Part shown: positions 34,430 to 42,239 of the stretch, piece after piece | How positions within the stretch are numbered: the stretch's first letter is position 1 | Layout: each line of letters opens with the position of its first letter | Translations under genes and position numbers: made by a program | Notes under the pieces: generated by a model | The model's database searches: none | What the model was told of the DNA's origin: nothing | Seen by the model: the letters and a program-made list of their open reading frames with translations, nothing else | Assembly: GCA_020636405.1 (NCBI GenBank) | Contig: JACJXW010000008.1 | Span: forward strand, 310,001 to 374,000 | Origin: Lewinellaceae bacterium | GTDB lineage: Bacteria > Bacteroidota > Bacteroidia > Chitinophagales > Saprospiraceae | Length of the DNA: 64,000 nt | Direction of reading: 5' to 3'

Positions 34430-37246
34430 CTATTGGCCGCCGGTCCTGGCTAGGCGAAAACCATAGGCGCCGTAGCGGTAGTTCGGGTAGTGGTTGCTAC
34501 GGTACGCACAACGCGCGTAGTCCTGGATGAAGCCCCAGGACCCGCCCCGCAACACACGGAGAGAGCCGGAATCCGAGCCAATTGGATCAACCTGTGCTTC
34601 CTTTTTATAGGAACCATACCAATCCCAGCACCATTCCCACACATTGCCGCTCATATCATACAGCCCCAACTCATTGGGATTCTTCTGCGCCACCGGGTGA
34701 GTTTGGTTGCCTGAGTTTTTGTCATACCACCCCACCTCATCCAGGTTGTCACTCCCTGCAAACTGATCTTCCGGCCGCAGGCCTCTGCCCCGGGCGGCAA
34801 ACTCCCATTCCGCTTCCGTGGGCAGGCGGTAGCCGTTGGCCGTGTAATCAGCCTCCACCAGCCACTTTGTTTTGTCGTATTCGGATTGATTATTCGGGTC
34901 TTTTTTATCCTTATGGATGGTGTACACCTTCGGGAGGCCATTGGCTTCACTCAGCCAGTTGCAGTATTCAATAGCATCATACCAATTTGCATAAACAACA
35001 GGATGATCGCCCTTGACGCCCCAGTTCGGCGTATTACCTTTATCCTTTAGCTGCCCCTCTGTCCCTGTTGCATACCGAAACAGGCCATACTTCCGGTACG
35101 TCACCAGCTCATCTGACATATAAAAGTTGCTTACCTCCACCGGTATCCCTTTCCGCTCAAAACGACCTCCTTCCACCTTCACCATGCAGGTTTTCAGGGG
35201 CGCCAGGTAGCGGGTTTGCATATCCCGGTACATGCCGTCATCCACCAGTTGCAGCCAGCGGCGGATGCCTGCTTTATTCGGAGCCTCTCGCAGGCGGCCC
35301 GCCTGCCCCCGGGCTGCTTCAGAAGCCAGGTTGCTGTCTATCCAGAATTGCAGCAGCTCTATTACCGGTTCCCAGCGTCCACATTCATTCCAGAAAAAAA
35401 GCAGCTCGAAGAGATAAGGCTGCAAATCGTCCCGGCGGATGCCGATGCCCACCAGCTCCGCCAGGCTCTCCTGGGCTTCCGAGTACTCCAGTTGGTAAAC
35501 CTGCCCATTCAGTTTTTCCAGCAGCAATTCAAACTGCCGGTTCTCGGACTCCTGCCGGCGCAGGGTGTTCAGCTTCGCATACTGCCGGTAGACCACCTCC
35601 GCCAGCACATCATGGGCCAGGCGGGCGGCGCGCCTGCCATCATCTCCCAATGTAGTGAGCAGGTAGAGGCGCTCCAGTTCTTCACGCAGCGTCTGGGCCC
35701 GTTTGTCTTTTCCAAATTTCTGGTGAGCCAGGAACTCAGCTTCCAGGCGGGTAGCCGCGGCAGGCTTCTGTTCTGTATAAAAGGCCAGCATCTCCAGGAT
35801 AGTGAGGTCATCGGCATAGCTCTCGCTGATGTTTTCCCGAATCTTGCCCAGGTAATGTGCCAGCATTTCCTCATGGCTGTCGATAAAATCGCGGATCGCT
35901 TGTTGGGTGATGCGTACGCTGCCATCCTTCTGGCGGCACTTTTGCCAGAGCAGTTCCATATTCACCTGTATCAGGGGAGCAATGTGGTAGCCGGCCCGGC
36001 TGCCCATCAGCCGCTCAGCGATGGTTTGGGGAAGGCTCTCCGGAATAAAATAGAGGGGGTAGCGTTCTGAGCGCAGTTCCGGGGCGCCGACGCTTTGTAC
36101 TGCTTCCACAATGCCGGCCCGGCCAAGTGGATGGAGGGTATTATCCTCATCATATTTCAGCCCCACCTTATCAAGGGCAGGGGTAATGCGTGCTGTATAT
36201 TCACTGCGAAAGCTCAGGATAAACTTCCAGGAAGGCCGGGATTGCAGCAGCACGGCCAGGTTTTCAGCCAGTTCCTGAAGTTCCTTTGGCCGGATGTCGA
36301 TAGGGCTGGTGATGGCCTCCTCCACCTGGTCGAGGATCAGCAAGCCCTTCTCCTCCGGTTTCCCACTCAGTTCAGCCTCCAGCATCTGAAGCACGCCGCT
36401 CAGCCCATCATATTTGTCCTGTTCCCGCCGGCCGTAGGCTACCGCCAGGCCCTGCTTCTCGATACGCGGGATGATGCCCGCCTGCAGGAGAGAAGATTTT
36501 CCAGTTCCGGAATAACCGTCGAGCAGCAGCAACCGGGGGGTATCCTGGTAGATGATCTTATAGCAAAGGTTGTATATCTCCCGGCTGCGGCCGAAAAAAA
36601 GGTGGGCGTCATCCCGGGTGAAGGGTTTGAGGCCGATATAAGGCGATGGCCTTTCCGGCAAAGCAAGGCCCGGAGGAAGAGGAAAAGCCTTATTGGTGGA
36701 GTTGTAGAACAGGCCATTATCCCCGGAAGCCGGCGCAGGTTTCAGGCCCGCTTTATCAGCCACCGTGTCAAAGAAAGCCCGGAACGCTTCCCGCCTGGGC
36801 TTGGCGAAGTGGAGCTCTGTGCAGTTGAAGGTATCGAACAGCCCTTTCAGGGTATCCGGCAGCCAGTCCTTTGGCGGCTGTTCCGCCCCATCGAGCAGGA
36901 CAGGGATGATGGTGAGGCCTTCCTCCAAAGCGATCTCCAGTTCCTTGCGCACATGGCACTTCCCGGCATGGTGCAGCTTGCTGTAAGCCTCCACCTCCTC
37001 CCGGCTTGAAACCGTGTCCCGGCTTGCGGGGAAATACAGCCATTTGGGCGGCAACAGGGCGATGGCCACCTTAGCCGCCCTCAGCCTGGCCTCGATCTCC
37101 GGGTCCCATATATCTCCCCCCTCGAGGTCGAGGTCCATGAACACTTCCCCCGGGAAGCGCTGCTCCAGCATCAGGTATAGCAGGTTGGCGCTGCTGTCGG
37201 ACAGCTTGCGGCGGTAGTTGATGAAGATGGAAGGTTCCTTGGGCAT
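34430..37246 (-). CDS. TIR-STAND NTPase with C-terminal FGE/sulfatase-modifying-like domain
   Basis: A 938-residue protein. The TIR domain (about 1-165) starts PSIFINYRRKLSD and ends with a helix VRKELEIALEEG carrying the Glu expected of NAD-cleaving TIRs. The STAND ATPase has FFGRSRE, then Walker A LDGYSGTGKSSLL near 247 and LLILDQVEE as Walker B. A helical linker follows, then an FGE-like C-type lectin fold (about 700-938; NVWEWCWDWYG, RVLRGGSWG, GFRLARTG). The FGE end varies by DGR-like substitutions relative to the 886-residue neighbour. Likely a cell-death sensor in which FGE recognises a ligand and TIR destroys NAD+. The promoter is not evident. Confidence 0.85.
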   Translation of the reverse strand: MPKEPSIFINYRRKLSDSSANLLYLMLEQRFPGEVFMDLDLEGGDIWDPEIEARLRAAKVAIALLPPKWLYFPASRDTVSSREEVEAYSKLHHAGKCHVRKELEIALEEGLTIIPVLLDGAEQPPKDWLPDTLKGLFDTFNCTELHFAKPRREAFRAFFDTVADKAGLKPAPASGDNGLFYNSTNKAFPLPPGLALPERPSPYIGLKPFTRDDAHLFFGRSREIYNLCYKIIYQDTPRLLLLDGYSGTGKSSLLQAGIIPRIEKQGLAVAYGRREQDKYDGLSGVLQMLEAELSGKPEEKGLLILDQVEEAITSPIDIRPKELQELAENLAVLLQSRPSWKFILSFRSEYTARITPALDKVGLKYDEDNTLHPLGRAGIVEAVQSVGAPELRSERYPLYFIPESLPQTIAERLMGSRAGYHIAPLIQVNMELLWQKCRQKDGSVRITQQAIRDFIDSHEEMLAHYLGKIRENISESYADDLTILEMLAFYTEQKPAAATRLEAEFLAHQKFGKDKRAQTLREELERLYLLTTLGDDGRRAARLAHDVLAEVVYRQYAKLNTLRRQESENRQFELLLEKLNGQVYQLEYSEAQESLAELVGIGIRRDDLQPYLFELLFFWNECGRWEPVIELLQFWIDSNLASEAARGQAGRLREAPNKAGIRRWLQLVDDGMYRDMQTRYLAPLKTCMVKVEGGRFERKGIPVEVSNFYMSDELVTYRKYGLFRYATGTEGQLKDKGNTPNWGVKGDHPVVYANWYDAIEYCNWLSEANGLPKVYTIHKDKKDPNNQSEYDKTKWLVEADYTANGYRLPTEAEWEFAARGRGLRPEDQFAGSDNLDEVGWYDKNSGNQTHPVAQKNPNELGLYDMSGNVWEWCWDWYGSYKKEAQVDPIGSDSGSLRVLRGGSWGFIQDYARCAYRSNHYPNYRYGAYGFRLARTGGQ
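34462..34541 (-). other. Putative DGR variable region of the TIR-STAND-FGE gene
   Basis: Codons between RVLRGGS and GFRLAR differ from the homologous region at 39611-39690 at 19 positions. In 13 of these only bases 1 and 2 change while base 3 (mostly C) stays. This is the pattern left by adenine mutagenesis of AAC codons in a template repeat. The constant block GGTCCTGGCTAGGCGAAAAC after it is identical in both genes and could be the IMH-like boundary. Confidence 0.7.
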
Positions 37247-37925
37247 AGGCCGAACGGTTAATAAAACATGGGATAGCGCCTTTGTTTTTCCAAAAAGGCA
37301 TAGCTATAGGCATAGCGTTCTAAATATAGGAACACTTAAGGAATACTGAAACTTCAGAGAGAGAATTGATGCGGTAAAGGGTACAGAAATTAATCCAAAG
37401 CCACCGTCAGAACTTATAATCCTCTTCTATTCCGGCAATGTAAGTTTTCAAGCTCTGGAAAAGGCTCAGTATTTTCGATTCTGTGGCCTGGATCAGAAAT
37501 AGCCGCTCTTTCCAATCCTCCGGGTCTCCCTCCGTAATGGGCAGGAAAAAACCAATCGGCCGCTGCTGTTTTCTTGAACCTGAAACCTCTCCGAAAAAAT
37601 ACACCTCATAATCATACTCCAGCCCAATTATCTCAAGCTTCACCTTGCTTTCTTTGACAGTGAAGACATACGTTTGATAAGAGGTAACCAAGTCCACTTG
37701 CATCCGCTCCTTGCCAAAAAGCCCCCGATAAAAAGAGGGGAACAATACATCAAAATTCCCCTTTAAGATTATTTTCCCAGACTCGAGGTCCTCATAATGC
37801 AGGACTGCCGAGAGAGAACCGAAATTGATCGCTGCCCATTCCTTGATCCTCTTAAAGATCGCTTCTTTGTTTATCTTCTCAAACTCGGAGAAGTATAAAA
37901 ACTCGATTTCCCCTTTTTCCTCATT

Positions 37926-38785
37926 GGTTCCAGCTCTACAAAAGGCTAAAATGTCCCACTTTTATTTTCGGATTTTTCTGATTACCAATAGCTAACAACT
38001 TTTTGCTGCTAGCCCATTATCAAGCTCCAATCCTGACGATGATTTTGGGAAGCCGCTAATTGTACATTTCGCATAAGGATCAGAGAGCGAAGTCTTTTTC
38101 TTATTTTTAAACTAAAATTGTTGCTTTTTACACCGAAACGGCAATCTTTTCGCCACTCAAAGCAAGTGTACGAAATTCAAGTTTCTCCAAAGTCAAAGAA
38201 AATTGTACTGTGAAAAATGACTGTTATCGAAGTATTGCAAAACTTTTAGCTGATGATAAATTAGATGAGGCGTTCAGTCTCTTGGAAAAATATCTTTCAG
38301 ATATCGGCTATTCTACAGATTTAACGCTCTTTTATGTTTCCGTTTCTGCACAGAAAAACAGGACTAATACAGCATTTACTTTAGGAACCATTTCTTGGGA
38401 AAATTATGATATTGCAAGTTCTCAGGTAGTAACAAAGGCATTGAAGCTTGCCGAACTATTGTGTCGAGACATTGACGCATCTCATCACGGTGGTGCAGGC
38501 GGAGATGGAAACGGAGATGAAGGAATGATACGTATTGATGAAAGTGGATCTATACAAGGAGTAACAACTAGCGATAAAATAGAAGAATGGCTAGAAAAGG
38601 CAAAAACAGGGAAAGTTAGTAAGACGGTTTATTATGATAAAAGCACAAAAAAATTCGTAGCTGTATCTGACGCGGAATTAATAGGTCATGGTATAAAAGA
38701 ATTAGTCAAAGAAATAGTTGCTTCAGAACGAACCAAATAAAAGCTTTGGAAAAGTGGGACATTTTGTCCTTTTGTAGAGCTAGGA
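37926..38785. mobile_element. 860-base element with inverted termini and 7-base target duplication
   Basis: The 32-base ends 37932-37963 and 38750-38781 are inverted repeats matching at 30 of 32 positions. CCTCATT occurs directly outside both ends (37919-37925 and 38786-38792), as expected of a target-site duplication. The only cargo is the EAD-like gene at 38210-38740; no transposase is encoded, so it would be mobilised in trans. About 245 bases to the left of the gene are non-coding and AT-rich. Confidence 0.8.
38210..38740 (+). CDS. EAD11-like adaptor protein carried by the inserted element
   Basis: A 176-residue protein starting at GTG (38210). Residues of about 4-80 (IAKLLADDKLDEAFSLLEKY, then GTISWENYDIASSQVV and a Leu-rich helix) match the pattern of effector-associated death-like domains of the EAD11 type, which recruit effectors such as caspases, TIR or STAND proteins. 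The C-terminal half begins with a Gly/Asp-rich linker (HHGGAGGDGNGDEG) and has no recognised domain. Nearby CHAT, caspase and TIR-STAND genes are possible partners. Its base composition is more AT-rich than the neighbours', consistent with transfer. Confidence 0.55.
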   Translation: MKNDCYRSIAKLLADDKLDEAFSLLEKYLSDIGYSTDLTLFYVSVSAQKNRTNTAFTLGTISWENYDIASSQVVTKALKLAELLCRDIDASHHGGAGGDGNGDEGMIRIDESGSIQGVTTSDKIEEWLEKAKTGKVSKTVYYDKSTKKFVAVSDAELIGHGIKELVKEIVASERTK

Positions 38786-39072
38786 CCTCATTATAGGGTA
38801 GCTTTGGATACCCTCCCAATTCCTTGATCAGGTTTTGCCATTCTTTTCCCAGTTTGGCATATTCCTCCTGAGTGATTTTTCCCGATTGCAACTATCTCTT
38901 ATGGACTGGATTTCGAGCTCCTCAGTTTGGCTTAACACGGCAAAAGGAAGAGAAAAGCAAATAAGGCAATAGAGCATCAACTTTTTCATCGATATAGGTT
39001 TGGTTGAGAGAATGAGCATTGTAAAATAAATTTTTTGATTGAAAAATTCCATCACTCAAAAGACGTCCACCG

Positions 39073-39192
39073 TCCACCCAAACCGCCGTATAAATGTTCT
39101 GCCAGGCGCCTGCCAGCCCCAATTTTGCATGTCCATAAAAAGGCATGAGATTATTGCACCGAAATTTATGGGGGGGGCACAGTCCAAAAAAC
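39073..39192. repeat. About 110-base interspersed repeat, copy 1
   Basis: The region from ccgccgtataaatgttctgccaggcgcc to tttatggggggggcacagtcc is repeated at 44084-44190 (close copy) and 44917-45028 (diverged). All copies are in the same orientation and lie in intergenic DNA next to FGE or toxin genes. Read on the minus strand all copies have a similar short open frame, so this may be a decayed gene end. Confidence 0.7.
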
Positions 39193-39578
39193 CAACCTAC
39201 ACCATTTTTCTGCACCTCCAAGCCTCGAGCCTATAAACAATACGCCAACCTTCTGTTTTTGCCAACCCTGGCGGGCAATAACCCCTAAACCGGCATAAAA
39301 AAACCGTTTTGCAGCCAGTCCAGATATATCGTACAGATATATAGCACAGCATTTCTGAAAATGAGGTCTGTTTTCACGATATATGCTCATACTAACGTAG
39401 TTTATATATCGGGCTATCGCCTCCCGATATATCCGGCAGGATCCGATGGGTATGGACTGCCTTAAGGCATAGAAAAAGCGCAGTGGAAATGCTCTTTCTA
39501 TTGCGCTTCTGGAAGATAATATGGGAAGGTAAGAAAGTTCTTACCTTCGCTAGAAGCTACGGCGAATAAAGACGATGG
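39178..39578. repeat. 3' cassette of the STAND-FGE gene, copy 2 of the duplicated region
   Basis: Matches 34053-34429 over most of its length, including cagtccaaaaaaccaacc, the cagatatatcgtacagatatatag block, the 10-base stem hairpin (39404-39413 with 39423-39432) and the 9-base stem (39476-39484 with 39500-39508, one G-U). No gene is seen in it. Confidence 0.75.
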
Positions 39579-42239
39579 CTATTGGCTACCGGTCCTGGCT
39601 AGGCGAAAACCGCAGTAGTAGAGGCGGAGAATCGGGTTGCGGTCGCTACGGTTGGAACAGCGCGCGAGACCCGGGCCGCTGAAATAGGACCCGCCCCGCA
39701 ACACACGCACAGAGCCTGAATCAGGACCAATTGGATTAATCTGTGCTTTTTCTTCGTAAGAATTATACCAATCCTGGCACCATTCCCAGACATTACCGCT
39801 CATATCATACAACCCTAAACCGTTTTCTTTGTAACTCCCGGTCGGAGCAGTATATCTGTAACCGTCATTCTGATCAGAGTCTTTCCAATCATACTCACAG
39901 TTCACATCACAAAAATTGCCGTACAAATAAAGGTCCGATTCCTCCGAAAACCCTGCAAATACTTCCTCTTTTCCGCCGCTGCGAGCAGCGTATTCCCACT
40001 GCGCTTCGGTGGGAAGCCGGTAGCCGTTGGTTACGGAGTCGATTCGATAAAAATCATCTCCCTCGAAAATGTAGGCAGTATCCAACCCCTCGCGGATGCT
40101 CAACCAGTTGGCATAGCGAGCGGCATCATACCAAGTTACGTTCACAATGGGATGGCTACCTCCGGGGTTCCAGCTGGGCATAAAATCCTGAATATCTAAG
40201 CCTTTGTTTTCAGTATAAACAGCGAACTGCCAGATCGTAGTTTCTCTCTTCGCTAATCGATATGCAGACAGTTGTATCGGATGTCTTGGCTGCTCATCGG
40301 ACGAGCCAATGGTATCGGGGCTTCCCATCATAAATTCTCCTCCGGATATGGAGGTAAGACCAGGAAAATAACGAGCTTCTAAAAAATCATAGTATTCATT
40401 GTCCAGGTCTTTTAGCAAAGCGAGCAAGCCTGGACGGCTGGAAGCTTTTTCCGCCTCTTTTGTCAAGCTTTCGTGATTGAGCAGGCGGGCAGCAGCGGCT
40501 GTTGCGGTTTTGGCCGAATCAAGCCGGTTAGTTTCGGCAAACCAGAAGGCGATTTCCATAAAAGTGCGGACCACGGCAGGTTTTTCCAGACCAAAACGCT
40601 GAGCATCGCGGGCTTTTTTCAGGGCATCTTCGTATCGAAGATCGTAGATATCTTCATCCGCCTTCTCAAGTATGTTATTTACCAGTATCCTAGTTTTCTC
40701 TACTACTTCCTTTTCAGCCTGGTCCGCTTTGCTCAGCTGCCAAAAAGCAAACCCCAGCAGAGCCAAAGCCGCAATGCCGATAATTATGTTCCGCAGCCGG
40801 GCGCGCCGGATCTTTTCCCGTTCTCTCTGCAGCCGTTCCTGCTCTTCCCTTTCTAGAGCTTCCACATGAGCCCTGCTGTCAGCAATAAACCCCCGGATCC
40901 CCTCATCCAGGGCTAATTTTGGGAAGAAATCCTCATAGGCGTTCAATTGTTTGCGGGTCAGGTATTCCTGGGTGCGGCCGTAGGCGGCATAGGCTGCCTT
41001 TAGCTGGCGCAATACGGCGTTGAGCTGGCGCTGCTCATCCGTCCTCTTCTGGTCGATGAGTATGGCCAGAGTATCGTGAGGCAGTTCAATGGTATCGTCT
41101 GAGATGCGCAGCAGGCGCAGGTTTTCGAGCCTTTGCAGGCTTTCGGACAAGGCCGGCGCTTCGATCCCGGGTATCCTTTCCACAGCTTCATCCGGAAGCT
41201 CAAACAGTCCTTCGGAGCGAGTGTAATGGATGGGCCGCTTGGTGCCCTCTTCAGTCACAAAGAGGTCCAGTATCCGGAGGATACCGTTTTCCGGAAAACC
41301 GGAGTGGCTCCTTTCCATTTCCGCCTGCAGGGCCAGGCTTTGCTCTTCGAGGAATTTGTCCAGCACGTTGTCGATCTCGCCTAGTTCCGCGATCTCATCG
41401 GTGGTAAACGTGAGGGGAGGGAATTCGAAGTCGGAAGTCGGAAGTGCGAAGTCGGAAGAAGGGGCTGCCGAATTTTCCGCCTTCCGATTTCCGATTTCCG
41501 ACTTCCCATAAGTCCTCCGATAGTCCTCCCGGTACAACATATCCAAATACACCTGCAGGTAAGGCAAATGGATGCCCGAACTGCCCGAACTCAGGTTCTG
41601 GATGACCTGCCCGGTATTCGTTTCCGGATCCTCCAGGCTGATGTTGAAGCGGCTGCAGGAACGTTGGATCACCTCGCCCACATTCTTGTAGCTCATGGGC
41701 TCCACCCGCAGGCGGCGGTCCAGCAGCGTAGGCACTACCCGCTCAAACTCGTACAGGTGGGCCAGGTATTCTTCCCGCAGGATAAACAGGATGCGGCAGG
41801 GCAGGCGAGCATCCACCAGGGTGGATATCGTTTTGAAAAAAGCAGCTTGCTCCTCCGGCCTGCCCAGAATGAAAAGCTCTTCAAACTGGTCGAACAGCAA
41901 GTAGATGGGCCGCACGTATTGGGCGTATAATTCTTCTATGGTTTCCGCGTAAGTGTCAAACATTTCGTCCTTCAGCGCTTTTTCCAGCGCCTCATCCAGC
42001 GAACGGTTGATGTCCTCCCCCTTGCGGATAAAGATGGGGTACCAGTCGACGGTTTCAAACTGGCTGGCCAGGCCGCACTGCACCAGGCTGGTCTTGCCCG
42101 TGCCCGACGGCCCGTACACCAGGATGAGGCGGTTCTGGTTGACCATGGCATACAACTGCTCCACCTCTTTCTCGCGGCCGAAAAAGCTGTCCCTGTCCTC
42201 CAGGGTAAAAGGGTCCAGGAATTTGAATGGGCTTCTCAT
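39579..42239 (-). CDS. STAND NTPase with membrane anchor and C-terminal FGE domain
   Basis: An 886-residue protein. It begins SPFKFLDPFTLEDRDSFFGR, with Walker A GPSGTGKT (43-50) and IYLLFDQFEEL as Walker B near 115. A repeat-derived insertion (about residues 243-272) follows. A coiled coil near 460-480 leads to one transmembrane helix (IIIGIAALALLGFAFW, near 487-502). The FGE-like domain (about 630-886) ends RVLRGGSYFSG...GFRLARTGSQ. Its start overlaps the CHAT gene's stop (ATGA), so the pair is coupled. Topology suggests a cytoplasmic ATPase and an exported FGE sensor. The FGE end is a likely DGR variable region. Confidence 0.85.
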   Translation of the reverse strand: MRSPFKFLDPFTLEDRDSFFGREKEVEQLYAMVNQNRLILVYGPSGTGKTSLVQCGLASQFETVDWYPIFIRKGEDINRSLDEALEKALKDEMFDTYAETIEELYAQYVRPIYLLFDQFEELFILGRPEEQAAFFKTISTLVDARLPCRILFILREEYLAHLYEFERVVPTLLDRRLRVEPMSYKNVGEVIQRSCSRFNISLEDPETNTGQVIQNLSSGSSGIHLPYLQVYLDMLYREDYRRTYGKSEIGNRKAENSAAPSSDFALPTSDFEFPPLTFTTDEIAELGEIDNVLDKFLEEQSLALQAEMERSHSGFPENGILRILDLFVTEEGTKRPIHYTRSEGLFELPDEAVERIPGIEAPALSESLQRLENLRLLRISDDTIELPHDTLAILIDQKRTDEQRQLNAVLRQLKAAYAAYGRTQEYLTRKQLNAYEDFFPKLALDEGIRGFIADSRAHVEALEREEQERLQREREKIRRARLRNIIIGIAALALLGFAFWQLSKADQAEKEVVEKTRILVNNILEKADEDIYDLRYEDALKKARDAQRFGLEKPAVVRTFMEIAFWFAETNRLDSAKTATAAAARLLNHESLTKEAEKASSRPGLLALLKDLDNEYYDFLEARYFPGLTSISGGEFMMGSPDTIGSSDEQPRHPIQLSAYRLAKRETTIWQFAVYTENKGLDIQDFMPSWNPGGSHPIVNVTWYDAARYANWLSIREGLDTAYIFEGDDFYRIDSVTNGYRLPTEAQWEYAARSGGKEEVFAGFSEESDLYLYGNFCDVNCEYDWKDSDQNDGYRYTAPTGSYKENGLGLYDMSGNVWEWCQDWYNSYEEKAQINPIGPDSGSVRVLRGGSYFSGPGLARCSNRSDRNPILRLYYCGFRLARTGSQ
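39611..39690 (-). other. Putative DGR variable region of the STAND-FGE gene
   Basis: Homologous to 34462-34541; substitutions fall mainly on the first two bases of codons ending in C. The flanks RVLRGGS and GFRLARTG are conserved in protein and DNA. No reverse transcriptase or template repeat is visible in the window. Confidence 0.7.
41424..41507. repeat. GGAAGTCGGAAGT palindromic repeat inside the STAND-FGE gene
   Basis: GAAGTCGGAAGTCGGAAGTGCG on the left is mirrored by CTTCCGATTTCCGATTTCCGACTTCC on the right. It lies in frame in the ATPase region and adds Ser/Asp/Phe-rich residues. A related copy occurs between genes at 56455-56490. Confidence 0.75.

Larger units (their letters stand above)
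37407..38989 (-). pseudogene. DUF4468 secreted protein gene split by an inserted element
   Basis: The 5' part (38786-38989) encodes a signal peptide, MKKLMLYCLICFSLPFAVLS, then a frame change near 38885 into ITQEEYAKLGKEWQ and GYPKLPYNE. The 3' part (37407-37925) continues EKGEIEFLYFSEFEK, HYEDLESGKIILKG and ends GIEEDYKF. Removing 37926-38785 and one copy of the 7-base duplication joins PYNE to EKGE in frame, giving a typical DUF4468 layout. DUF4468 proteins are periplasmic Bacteroidota proteins of unknown function. The gene is therefore broken by the insertion, and by a separate frameshift. Confidence 0.8.
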
